Shown piece by piece: positions 51,677 through 63,230 of a stretch of 64,000 bases of DNA. Numbering within the stretch: position 1 is the stretch's first letter; every line of letters starts with the position of its first letter. The stretch lies in NCBI GenBank assembly GCA_035582835.1, contig JAYKAV010002453.1, positions 186,001 through 250,000 of the forward strand, given 5' to 3'. The translations under genes and the position numbers were made by a program. Source of the DNA: Phoebastria nigripes. Lineage: Eukaryota > Chordata > Aves > Procellariiformes > Diomedeidae. The notes beneath the pieces are model-generated. The model searched no databases. It was not told the origin of the DNA and worked only from the letters and a program-made list of their open reading frames with translations.

Positions 51677-54050
51677 ACATACCCATCGATGCACCCAAAC
51701 AAACTGTAAGGCAAGTAGAAAGACTCCTTCCTGACAGCCTATACGTTTGCCTGAAGTCCTTCTACATGACCTCTGCAGGTCCCAGCTCCAGGGGCTGCAG
51801 CATGGTGTGAAACCCCACAGGACTGGGGCTCCTCACCCCCAACCTCAGGCTGGGAAGTTTAATGCTGGTACCCCTTTACAAAGCAAGAACAATGTTTCTC
51901 CCCTTCTGCAGTCAGTAAATCCGTACGCTGCTTTTCTCTTGCATACGTAAAAAACTCTTTTTCTTCTCCATCCTATTTTCAGAAAGAGCAAGGAAAATGG
52001 TAGAACTGATCTTTTGCCTTTGTCCTGTTTTACCAGCACTTTTCCTGTCCTCCCTGTGGTGTCTTTGCAGTAGCAATGTGACACATTGCTTAAGCTGGGC
52101 TTTTTTGATTACTGAAGTATTTATTTCTCTTAACGAGAGAAATTCGGCATTTGTTTACCGTAAGTTGTGCCTTATTCATTTCAGACTGTGGTAAATGTTT
52201 GTTCAGTGTCCCCTAACAGCTACTAACAGTAATAAAACATATTCTTGGGGCACCACAATGTTTTGCTATTAAGGCAAATGTTCCTTTTCTGAAATACTGT
52301 TATTTACAAAGTAATTTCCTCTCAGCATGTTATCTATACAGCTGCAAAAAGGAAGGATCACAGTCCATTCAATTTCCATTCCATCCACAATTCCAAAAAT
52401 CAAGAGAAGAAAAAGAAAAGAATATCCACATGGAAAGCAATGTCTCTGACGATCTGCCCTGGAGCAATCATAGCTTAACCTAGGAAATAAGCTTCTCTGA
52501 AGCAGCACCTGGAACAGGAAAAGGATGACTAGACTGAATGGGCTTCCCCACTCCCCAAAGAGCATGGCTCCTTGATAAGCCTGACAGAGCATTTTGCACA
52601 GCCATGGAGTATGATCTGGCCCCATCCTTACAGCCAGCTCTGCACTGAGCACAGAAATCTTTCTGTGCTGGTGCAAACTTACTGTGTTGATGGTTTCATG
52701 TATTCAAAATGCCTGTGTCTGAAGCTTGCATCTCTATATCTTCAGAAGAGTTTGTTTTCTAGAGTTGTTTCAATGACAGGGGGTACTTTGTCTAAAAGTT
52801 AGAAGTGATTTCATAAGTGAATTCAATTTTCTACTTNCCAATAAATGTGGATTTAAAAACTCTGCACTTGATGCCCAATGAACCAGTAGGAAATCATGAG
52901 GCTTACACTCATTAGTTCACATGAAAAAATGTCTCTCTGAGATGCAATCCTAATGANCATTCACATTTTTCACAGAATCTTTATCTCACTTACACAGGAC
53001 TGCTGGGAGGTCATTTAACATAGTAGTTAGTGATACCTAGCCATACNGCTGAGGCAAACTCTTGCATTTAATACTAAAAATTGTAGTGCTATTGTTTAGA
53101 GTGGAAAAAGAGAACAGATACTAAAGCTGCTGTAGAGTCTCTGGAGACATAATTATGTCTTATTTCTGGTATCCCGAGTAGCTGGACTCAGCATAATCAC
53201 AGTCTCACTTTAACCTCAAAACTAAGTGGATTTCTCCTCGGCACCTCCCAGCTCGTGGACTCACTAATATGTAGCAATGCGCATAAAACAGTAATCAATC
53301 CAATTTCCTTTCAGACCAGCATGTTGTAGAGACATAAATATATAAAAAGAATTTGCACCACTGGAGAATCAAGTTGACTTTAAGTCAGGTTGACTACAGC
53401 TCTGCCAGAAAAATTTTTTAGGTTCTTAATCCTTTTAAGTTGTGGACTTTAACTTTTGTGCCTTAAACTTCTATGATTATCATGAGTCTTATGATAGATA
53501 GAGAGTTCTTTAAAGATCCAATACATCCACAATTCTCAAATTTTATTCCAGAGAAATAGAAATTCTAGTGCTCGTAGCTTCAGAAAAACATGATCATAAA
53601 GGCTGAGAAAACAGCCTTTTAAGAAAAACTGTATCACTTCTGGTTTTTTAATCCTATGATTTGGAAGATGGCAAGTCAGAGTCCTGATTTCTGAAGATCA
53701 GCAACTCATCCCTTGCAATCTGTTATCATGAAGACCATTAAAATGTCCAGATAAGTAAAGACTTTGTACTGTATCTGGAATTTGGGATTCCAAATCTAAT
53801 AACAGTAATTCCATATTTCTTATGTTTCTTTAAAAAAAGCAGAAATATGCCAACTTCCTAGCATTGGCTTAGGTAGTGATTTAAGTTTTCTGATGAATAA
53901 CTAGCTCAGGAAAAGACAGAGTCGCAAGGACACATTGATCCAAACACCAATCAGAAAACAGGCCCCTTCTTGAAAGGTAAGTATCAGAAGCTTCCTTGAC
54001 ACATGCTGTGGGCACACGCACACGCTTCTGACAGTATCTGTGTAAATCTG
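51677..54050. other. Unique DNA, nothing firmly recognised
   Basis: The 135-codon minus frame at 52269-52676 is anonymous, hydrophobic in patches and shows no domain. A weak CR1-tail-like piece at 52972-53022 is listed separately. Ambiguous bases lie at 52838, 52957 and 53047. Confidence 0.45.
52972..53022 (-). mobile_element. Possible CR1 tail remnant
   Basis: CACAGAATC followed after 30 bp by 'gctgggaggtcatttaac' recalls the complement of a CR1 3' end (tcacagaatcac...gggaggtcatctagtccaa). Only about 50 bp are involved and the middle does not fit well. Confidence 0.3.
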
Positions 54051-54059
54051 TCATCAGAT

Positions 54060-54400
54060 CTTGCACCTTCTACTCCAACAGGTTCTTGCCTTTAGTTCTT
54101 ATATGTTCAGCAGGATGCCACCACCTCCAGTAGTCCTTCCCACNGCTTGGGCCAGAATCTCTGCACTTGGGCGATCATCCTCCACTTGCTTCTTCCCCAA
54201 CTCAAGGAACCTCACACTTGGCCCCTTCTGCTATCTGGACCTTTTCCACCTTGGGCCAAGAGCCTTTACACATGCTCCTCTTCAGCAGCATATCCACAGT
54301 GTCCTTCCGCTTACTGCTTTTTCCCATTGCTGAGCCTCTTCCCTTCAGCCCAGCTTCTTATAGCTTCTCTTGCTACTTGACACTTTCTCCCCCCAGAAAT
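54060..54400. other. Pyrimidine-rich segment open in all forward frames
   Basis: The plus strand is rich in C and T (CTTCC, CTCTTC, CTTCTCC) with one N at 54144. All three forward frames are free of stops over 54167-54333, giving Leu/Ser/Pro/Phe-rich peptides without signature. On the minus strand a 41-codon ATG frame (54327 down to 54202) begins MGKSSKRKDTVDMLLKRS and has ordinary codon use, but I do not recognise it. Strand-biased composition explains the open frames. An old retroposed fragment or a transcribed exon on the minus strand are alternatives. Confidence 0.35.
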
Positions 54401-57400
54401 TACTAGGGCATGTATATACTCTTTTAGGACATATAGGCCTGATTTCAACTTAAAATAGCCAACTTTGGTATCACTAGCAGTCTACTTGCAGCAATATAGA
54501 GTACTCTCCATAGGACAGTTGCCTAAATTGACTAACTTTCAAGGCATCTAATTATCCTATGCAATGTTCCATGTGGCTGGACTACAACATATACTGGAGC
54601 TAGCTAACTGTAAACAACACTGCCAAATTCACATGAGGTGTGTTAAGTAAAGATGGCATAGCAGTAACCACAGTGTAGGCAGACCCTCAGGATCGGGACT
54701 TATTTATAGCATTATCTACCTGATACCCAGATAATTGTAAAATGTTGCAGTCATCACATCCTACATTTGTCCTGACAGCTAATGAGCCAAAGAGTGCGTT
54801 TGAGGTCAGACTGCAAGCATGAGCCAAATCCAGCCATTGCTCAATCCTTGCCATATGGGAACCAAAAACTGGAGTCTTTCACTGGTGGAAATTGCAGATG
54901 CTCTTTCACTTTCTGCAGATTCCCCTTCTCTCCACACATTGTTCCAGAGAGCACTGCATGGATACCGCAGTACTACTCCTATTTTTAACAGTGTGAGGCA
55001 CTTGGCTGGGAATTCTCCATGCTCTAATGTGTGTTTGATCAAAAATTTAACTACCTCCTATAATTTAATTGTAAAATGAACACTTCCTGCTCCTGCAAAT
55101 GATGTTTCCTTGGAAACTGCTCATGGTACTGTTGCTGTAAAATGAAGAAGGTTTATTAATGGGTCTTTCTGTTTTTTCTGAATTTAAAAAAAAGCTCTAG
55201 CTCAGAGTCTTGAGGCTTCAGTATTTCTCATTTGTTGCAGAAAAATATATTCAGAGAACGAGGTATATAAAACAAGCCATAGTACTATAATATAGTAGCC
55301 TAAATTCTTGGCTCCATAGAGCTTAAGCTGAGAAGGGGTAGTTGAAGTGGAATTACATTATCTATTTAAAATTGTTCATGCAGAATGATGAAAGATACTT
55401 ATTATGGGTTGATACATTTGTGATTTCAGAAGGTGATTGTAGACTGCACTGATCAGGTACATTTCAAGTACAGTTGGAGACTCCTGAAAACCAAGTAATT
55501 TATTTCATCAATGTCATCAGTACAATCCTCATTGTAGGAAAAGCTACTCTGGACTCTCCTCAGAAGCACTATTAGCATGAGGGAAGCATCCAAGATAACT
55601 TCCTAGCCTTCTGGTTCATCTGGTAAAGCAACTGGTATGCTTAGTAGCACCTTCCTACAAGTACCCATGTGAACACTCAAACCATAGGGCAGATCCTGTT
55701 TTATCATGCCAAACTAAATCACATTGTGTCCACAGACATTGGAAGTAAGTGGACTCCAAATCTTTCATACCACAAACTTCTTAGTCCTAAGCAATGGAAA
55801 GAGAGGTACTGAATGGAAGATCCCGTTGTAGGAGAGCGTGCAGAGAGGCGGAGCTCCAGCTGTGCTTAGGAATCGTAAAAGGGAATTTCCATTCAAAGAG
55901 GCACTGCTGGGGGCCTAGCCACTGCCAGGAATGGGTGGAGATTAGGCAGCAGGTAGCCCCCTTTTCAGCTTTACCTGAGACAAGAATTCTGGCATTTGGC
56001 CCCAACTAGGAAATGTCTAAAGCAAAGTCTATCTCACATCTATCTGGTAACATGGAAAGATAGGGTAGTTGTGGTGGTGCTCAGGGTCATTCACAGCCAA
56101 GAAATCTGGCAAGTCTCCTCTATTCACTGACTTCTGCTATATAAAGGAGACTTTCATACTCACCTAAAAAAAACCCCTCTCTGAGGTCCACACAAGGTGA
56201 CCTCAGATGTGGGTACTGCTCCCCACCTGAAGGCTGCCTGCAGTGGCAGGTGGCAAGGCTACATATGCTTATACTGTGTCTCCAAGGTTTNATCTACAAC
56301 TGCTAGAATTAAAGACGTATTTTCTAAAAGGAAGACCATGAAAGGGCAGGAGTTATACAATGCCCATGATCTCCTTGAAATCTATGTAGACTTCTAGTTG
56401 GTAAGTCCTGGACGATGAGCAAAGAAAACCATGTGTAAAACCTGTTTTGCTGATATAATTTCATATCCCAGAGAGAAACAGCAAGGCCTTGTCCAGAAGT
56501 TAAACTAGTAATTAAAACAGAACTATATCTATGTCGCTGAATGCATATATGACAATTTTACTTACTTTTCTCCTACTGAATGCAAAACAGTCTTCATCCT
56601 CCACTTCCTTTGGAATTTTGCTGTTATTTAACAAGTCTAGAGAAGAGAAAGCATATTAAAAGGAGTCAAAAGGAGATAACTTTCTGATTATATAAGAAGA
56701 TGCCATGGCAGTTGTTAAAGAAATCCCAACACAACTTAGCTAATTTGTTACTTTTGATCTAGGATTATATAGCTTTCTTTCCTCTTGTTAATTGACTAGT
56801 TCAGAATTTCCTGAACATTATATCATCTTTGATACAGCTGCCCTTGTTCTCTTCCATCTGTTTGCAGAACTCCGTTTAACAATACTAGCAAGAGTTAATG
56901 ACAGCTGAAGTCTTGATATTTGTGAGTGAGAGTGCCAAAGTCTTCTTTGACACCGACTATCAGTCATAGCAGCTTCTCCTGAAAGATAAGGCTCTCCCAG
57001 TTGGTCTTTATGTTTTTTGGAAAATGTTGGGGATAAAGTATCTCATGTTCTTTCTTGACCCTGATATCTGAATTCCACCAGGTAGCAAATGGCTCACAAT
57101 GAAAGAACTCCCATAGCGTGCTGTTAGGATGGGTCTAAGGTTGCTAATACTAGATGATCAGTACAAATGACTAGTGTCACCTGAATTAGACGACATGGGA
57201 AGAGCATCTTTAGCTATTGCTGCCCTTGTTCCTCTCTTCCAGTATGTTATCATCATGTTTTCCAAGGCTTTTCCTCTTAGATTCTCTCCCGAATGATGAC
57301 ACTAGTATGAGGTGTTTGTCATGCAAACCAGTTTTGGGTTAATTTGTTATCTGAGGATCTTGAGAGAGAAAGGTCTATAGCACCTGTATTGTTCGCTGTA

Positions 57401-59425
57401 TATGAGAAAGTATTGCTTGACTACTGGCAAACCGTGCCAAAAAGTATTGCCAAATTTCAGGAAATAATTCTCTTTTTTTCTTATATTGATTTTATTTCAT
57501 GGAGCAGTTTTTTCAGCTTATCCTGCTGATTTGGAAATAAGGAGAGTTAGCAGCACTTTGCCAATATCACAGACTTTAGTAATACACTTGCTGGATGAGG
57601 AGTTCAAATAGCTTTCCTTTAGCCTCCTGAATTTTACAGCTTTCATGCCTGAAGAAAAACCCACACCTGTCTGAAAAAGCTATTTCTGTAACACTGTTCA
57701 ACACAGATAAGAGGAGAACTAGGATTTATAGCCCAGCAAAGAGAGATTTAAAGCTGGCCTTTCCTGCTGCTGACTTCAGATGTTCACCTTTACTTCGATA
57801 AAGCTCTACTCTTCTTGCCATACAATCCCTCCCCTGGCAGGACGTAAAGACAGAACTTGCTTTCACCGTCACCAGGTAATGCCAGTCACTTGTTAAATTA
57901 AAAATTGTCAGAGAGTATATGTCCCATGTCCTCCCTGTCCTTCGCACTGGCCATTCTCATGCTTGCCCCTCCACCGTGGTGGTGATGATANGACTGAATA
58001 CTCAGGTAGGTCTGGTGCTGACAATTAACTGTTACCTCCACCAGATATGCTTTGGTAGGCCACCTGCCAGCTATGGCACCAGAGTGGTTCTTTTCTGTGA
58101 CCATTTACAGCAAAACCAAAACCAAGTCCACTCTTATCACTGCATAGAAAACAATATTCAGAGCCACGTACAGGGATTTGATGGATGTCCAATTAATTTA
58201 AGATCTTCAGTTATTCTAGGAGTCTTTTCAGGGACGAGCCTGCAAGACCTATGCTTTGTGTTGCTTTTGTCATTATCTTAAAGTACAACGTCATAACTTA
58301 GAGACTGCATAAAAGCTTCTAAAAGCCATTTTACAATGAACAAAGGAAAGAAAGGTTTGTAACCTTAGCTGGACAACAGAACACAACTAATTCTTAATTT
58401 CAGATTTTTTGTATACTATCATGGACAAATACATCTTGTTTTGGTTCTTTTCAGTCTTACAGGACAGTAAAAACTGCCCTCCTCACGCCTCCCCACACCA
58501 ATTCCACTACAGACAACAAATATATTGTTAATGGAAGTAACCAGTTAATGCTTTCAGAGCTCACTAGAGCCGGGATCCTTTCTGGCTCATTACACAGCCT
58601 ACAGTGGCAATCTGTCTCCAAGACCTCAACAATGCAAAACAGTTAATACTGCACACAGGATCCCTGCAAGAGGCCAGGTAACAAAGGGACGACTCTTCGC
58701 CTGAGCCAGCAGAAGCTGCCCCTGTGCTATTCCTTTAGGGCCAGGACACAAGAATAAATAGTTTTCTGAAGCTCTAACTCTGGCAATCCTTACTCCTCTG
58801 ATGAATGGTTGTTTCATTCAGTCCTTTCTTGTCCTTCTCCAGTAGTTATCCTGTTGCTTGCCTTGCTCTTTCCACCTTAACATACTCATTTTTTCCTTAT
58901 TGGACTTGAATAAAGCATTAGGCAGATGTTAACCAAAAGTGAAGATAAAAATATGTTTAGGGATAATGCAGTGTCCCCTAAATTCTTTGTTCACTGTCAG
59001 GAATTTCCTTTTTCTTTTAACACTGTAATCACAGTTAGTAATTCTGTAAATATTACTTACAGCATCTGACTTCTCAAAAGAAGGAAAGATTAGTGAGAAA
59101 GTTTTAACAGCTTTGACAGAGATTTTATGCCAACAAAGACTATAAAACATGTACAAGTATAGTTTTCACATGTAGAACAGAAGCTGAAAATGAGGATAGC
59201 AGCTCTGCACATACAAGCAGAGCATCATGGCTTTGGAGTCCATTAGGAGGAGTGCTTCTAGCAGCAGGAATTGCAATCAGCTGTCTTATCCATAAATATT
59301 TTGTGATATACAGCCCATGTTGTTCTCTTAAAATTATGTCATAGGCCTTCTTTAAAGAGCAAATCATCTATGACATTTCAGTGAGATCCTCTTTACTTAA
59401 AGCCTTGCTACAAAGAAAGATTTTT
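54401..59425. other. Unique DNA, nothing recognised
   Basis: Frames reach 120 codons (57919-58281, plus, interrupted by an N at 57992) without any family signature. The CpG-poor, AT-rich composition is the same as the rest of the window. One N is at 56291. No RNA gene or named transposon is visible. Confidence 0.5.
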
Positions 59426-59429
59426 AAAG

Positions 59430-59770
59430 CAGCTAAATAAAGTAGCCACCCCATTTTGTCTAATGCATGGATGATGTGACTCAGCTCTGCTGGCAACAAC
59501 TACCTTCTGAAGGCTGAGTCAATTTATAGCTTCATAAAGAGCAACTGATAATGACCAGTGCTCATACATTCTGTTTCTGATATTTTATTGATCAATGTAG
59601 GTGTCTGAATGGTGATTTCCCACTGCCAGTTCCATTGAGTAATAGCTTGTGAGTGTTTTAAATATTAAATATAGCTGGAAGATTTGTTTTCCACAAATGG
59701 GGGGAATCCTATTGTTTTAGCCCTTGCAGGGTTATTGTATTATGAATAATTGAAGAAGCTGAATTGAAAG
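59430..59770. promoter_or_regulatory. Candidate enhancer with inverted NF-E2/MAF-type sites
   Basis: The 9-mer TGACTCAGC occurs at 59477-59485. Its exact reverse complement GCTGAGTCA is at 59513-59521, with 27 bp between. TGACTCAGC is the core shared by NF-E2, NRF and small-MAF heterodimers, and contains the AP-1 site TGACTCA. The following 250 bp are non-repetitive, with TTGATCAAT, CTATTGTTTTAG (SOX-like) and TATTATGAATAATTGAA patches, the texture of conserved non-coding DNA. Motifs are seen directly. Function is inferred. Confidence 0.38.
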
Positions 59771-62700
59771 GTTAAGGCTCCAAGCAACTCTCCCACGGAT
59801 CTAAGAAGAGCTGGCTAAAAGCAAATGAAAAAAAAAAATGACCCAAAGTTCGGCTGTTTGTTTCATTAACGTTTAAAAATTGGTATTATTCTCATAACCA
59901 AATTACAGTGTGCAATAAACAAATCATGAAAGCTGATCTGGAGACATTCCACATACTGATGCCATAAAGATTTCCAATAGTCTATTTAGTTTTCTTGGCA
60001 CAAAACCTAGGCACAGAAATAATTCTGATCATTAAGGACAGGGACATGGGCACGGGGAGATTGGTGAAGCAAGGTTTTGTAAGGACACAAAAACCACCTC
60101 AGAACAAGTCAGCTCTTCTAAAGCAAACAGTGAAATCAACTGGATTAGAAATAGAGACTTCCAAACATTTCCTGATTGATTTGTAGCTGTTGGCTACAAG
60201 CTCGGGTGTGTTTCCCCCAGTCTGGAATACAAGCCTGTGCTCAAAATTGTTCCACTGTAAACAAGGATGTGTTTACAATACCTTTAAAGAAATGGATCCC
60301 ATGTTTAACTGAAGAGAAACATGTTTATCTGAAGAAACATATTTTTCGTTCAAGGAAGCGTCAAACTGCTGAAATAGAAAACCACAAAGGTAAGAGGTCA
60401 CTTCTGTTGCACCACATGTAAAATGGCTATGAAGTAGAGAGGACTGGTGGTTTGACCTTGGCAATAGTTTATTTCCCAACACCGAAGTGGCAGAAAGTCC
60501 TCTCCTTCCTATGCCAAAGACCAAGGAGTTTTAAACTTTGAATCAGCGCTAAGAAAGCAAACACTTTTTGTTTAACTGTCATGAAGCAATGCAGATCAGG
60601 CCTAATTTCACTGTAAACAGATTTTATTCACTAGAATTGTGTTTCCTTTCTTCCAGCCAAGCTTCATTACTTACTAGAGCAAGAAAATAACATTGGCATA
60701 CCAGCCATTTCTTTAAAATAGAGTCACATTAAGAACACATTAAAGAAACCTAACATCCATATGCACTCATCTTCTTTAAGGAACAAACAGTCAGGTATTA
60801 TTTTAAAATACCTTGTTTGTCCTGATGGTACTGAATTTTAACAACAAGATGAGCTGTGAACTAAACAGTACCAAAATTGTTTCCAGTTAGAAACTTCTTA
60901 TAAGGCACCATAGCCATCACTAAGAAATTTTGAGCACCGTTAATAGGCCAGAGCTCAAAAGGTAAGGAAAGCATCATCCTGGAAGAAACCACAGGGTCTT
61001 GGTTTGCATAGGTTTGACATTTTTCTTTTGAAGTTGTTTGCTTTTGGTAAATGAAATGTTCACATAAATAATCATTGCTGTTGTCACCTAATGCTAGATC
61101 TTAAACTCTNGACTTTTATTTTCAGCATTTGATAAGGTTCTCCCAATCCTCTGAGGAGAATATTGAGGNCAAGTAAATCTTCATCCATGAAAATGAAATC
61201 ATGTTCTCTGGTCATCTACAAAACAACTTCACGTCTTTCTGCCAACATATTCACTATTATATCTTTTCTTTAAGCATGCAGAGACTGTTCCCATAATGTT
61301 CTCCATGTTGAAAAATTCTTGTAGTACTCACAATAGGGTATGGCGATTTCAACTGCATACAACTCCCGGTAAAATTCAGCAAACTATGGAGGAATTAGAA
61401 TAGGCTATTACACAAAATTTAAACTGTAAGGAAAATTAAAACAGGCAAATAATCCTTTTTTTTTTTTTTTTTTTTTTAACCAAAAGAACAAAGAACAATG
61501 CTTTTGTATAAGACCTTTCCTGTCCACATCGAGTTCAAGAACAGCACTGTGATTACTGTCCTATTGCTGTCCACTAACCCATGTTGTCCTATTTGTTTTT
61601 CTGGAATAATCAGAAACGATACAGTGGGAAATTAACAGCATCTCAAACAGAATCAGTCATCCACCACTTCTGCCTTTGTGGGCCAGTTTGTGCATTCATT
61701 TTTCTTTTTCTATTTTGGAGCAAGGCCAGGCAGCTCTGCAGAGTGAACCTGCATCTTATGGAACATCCCTGCACTGCCCAGCTCTTCCACAGCCACTCCT
61801 CTGAATTTGATTCTCCCTAGACATTTGGCGATGGAGGGAAGCAGATGGGCTGCATTTACAGAGCACCTCTGTTTTTCTCTCGGGAGACTCCAGAGTACTT
61901 CAGAGATTTAACATACATCAGCAGACGAACGACCCCAGGCCATGAGAGCAAATGAGCATTACTGAATGTGATTCTATCAATTTCAGTTAATATACTGAAC
62001 TCATACAAATAATTTGCCGTGATGCTCTGGGAGCCAGTGAGTAGCTCAGGCAGGGAACAATTCTGTTTGAATAACAACTGTCTTCTTTTCATCTTAATCT
62101 CTGAAAAAATTGATGAAGTAGGCCCTGCAGGCAAACCATGGATGATAGGGTGCCCATGAGCCTGATAGGATGCCATTAAGCTAACTCTTTGCATTAATAT
62201 TTAAAGAGCCAATGAATCTGTTGTTTTGTTTAGTTGTATGAACTGTTTTTCACATGACAGCTGTTGGATACTGAGATTAGTTGATGGATTATTATGTGTT
62301 CTCACAGCTTCAAACATATTAACCTTGTAGCCTTTTACAGTTAATCTCAGCTGAAAAGGAATATTGCACTAAAAATTCTGAGAAAAATCAAATTTCTCCT
62401 TCTTCCCTAGCAGCATTTATCAGACACTAAATTAGAAAAGAATTATATTTAAAGGTTTTTTTCCTGGAGTTGCAACCTTTTTTTCTTTCAATTCCTGTTA
62501 TAGCTAAAGCTGACAAAGTTGTGACTAGCTTCATTTTTAACAAGAGAGATATATTTTAGGGAATACAGTAAAAACACAGACTAAGTATCCCTAAATACTG
62601 GCTCTGCTGCTAGACCACTGATTACTGGCACATCCTGTGTTTTCTTCCACACGTTGATCCCCAGCATGGGAATATAACAAGGTCATGAAGGGCCCCACAC

Positions 62701-62955
62701 AGAGACAGCCACAGAAATGCAGCTTGTTTTGCTGCACAGATCACCACACAATTACAAATCGCAGAGAAGTAAACCAAACAGTTTCACCATCCATTACAGG
62801 AAGAGGGAAGACCAAAGAAAATAATTTACCACTTTGTCGGCTTAATGGTTTCCTCTTGCCCATTGTTTCTACCCAGATATATAGCATGGAAAGTAAAGAC
62901 CTCGGGAACATTAGCCTGGCGCTTTTTGTTTGTTTTGATATAGGGATTGAGCTAT
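59771..62955. other. Unique AT-rich DNA
   Basis: It contains a 22-base T run at 61456-61477 and N bases at 61110 and 61169. Frames at 59995-60186 and 60176-60421 adjoin each other, and the second passes a donor-like AAAG/GTAAGAGG at about 60386-60397, but no acceptor with a pyrimidine tract precedes it. The frame at 62685-62960 ends in the LTR-like element. No family is recognised. Confidence 0.45.
61456..61477. repeat. Poly(T) run
   Basis: Twenty-two T residues follow AATCC. On the minus strand this would be a poly(A), but no retroposon body is recognisable in the sequence upstream of that tail (61478-61800). Confidence 0.8.
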
Positions 62956-63011
62956 TGTAATGTTTCTGGTAACAATTTTTGTATGACTTCTGCTAATGGA
63001 GTCTTAGAGTC

Positions 63012-63018
63012 TATAAAA
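63012..63018 (+). promoter_or_regulatory. TATA box in the LTR-like element
   Basis: TATAAAA is placed 56 bp from the proposed left end. The short U3 would be unusual for a retroviral LTR. A start site would fall near 63040, at the beginning of the GC-rich part. Confidence 0.55.
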
Positions 63019-63145
63019 ATACACCGTGTGTGCTTGATGTAGGCCTCGGGCGCTCCCCACCAGGGAGTCAGGAGGCCGAGTGCGGCTAGAAGCAGGAGCA
63101 AATCTCGTGAGGTTTGCCAGCACTGTGCTGCAGCGGGGTCCCCCT

Positions 63146-63151
63146 ATTAAA
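63146..63151 (+). terminator. Polyadenylation signal in the LTR-like element
   Basis: ATTAAA lies 128 bp after the TATA box and is followed by T/G-rich sequence, as expected for the R/U5 junction. Confidence 0.5.
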
Positions 63152-63230
63152 TTCTGCTGTCAGGTTGGAGTTTGCTTTCATGCCTTCTTTCTGTGGTCCC
63201 GTTTGGGGTCACCCTCTTTTCAGGCACTAT

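Larger units (their letters stand above)
62956..63226 (+). mobile_element. Probable short solo LTR, family not identified
   Basis: A 271-bp segment has the layout of a retroviral LTR: TGTAATG start, TATAAAA at 63012-63018, a GC-rich stretch (63043-63140) where R would lie, ATTAAA at 63146-63151, a T/G-rich U5-like end and a terminal CA. CTAT lies directly before TG (62952-62955) and directly after CA (63227-63230), a possible 4-bp target duplication as made by ERV1-type integrases. No primer-binding site or viral gene flanks it. The GC-rich middle contrasts sharply with the neighbouring DNA. The termini could be misplaced, because a 4-bp match is weak proof, and a host promoter with TATA box is the alternative. 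Confidence 0.6.

Noticed and set aside
52269..52676. 135-codon open frame, minus strand
   Set aside because: No recognisable family, no conserved motif and no exon signals. Length is within chance for this amount of sequence.
57919..58281. 120-codon open frame crossing an N
   Set aside because: No family signature. The N may hide a frame break.
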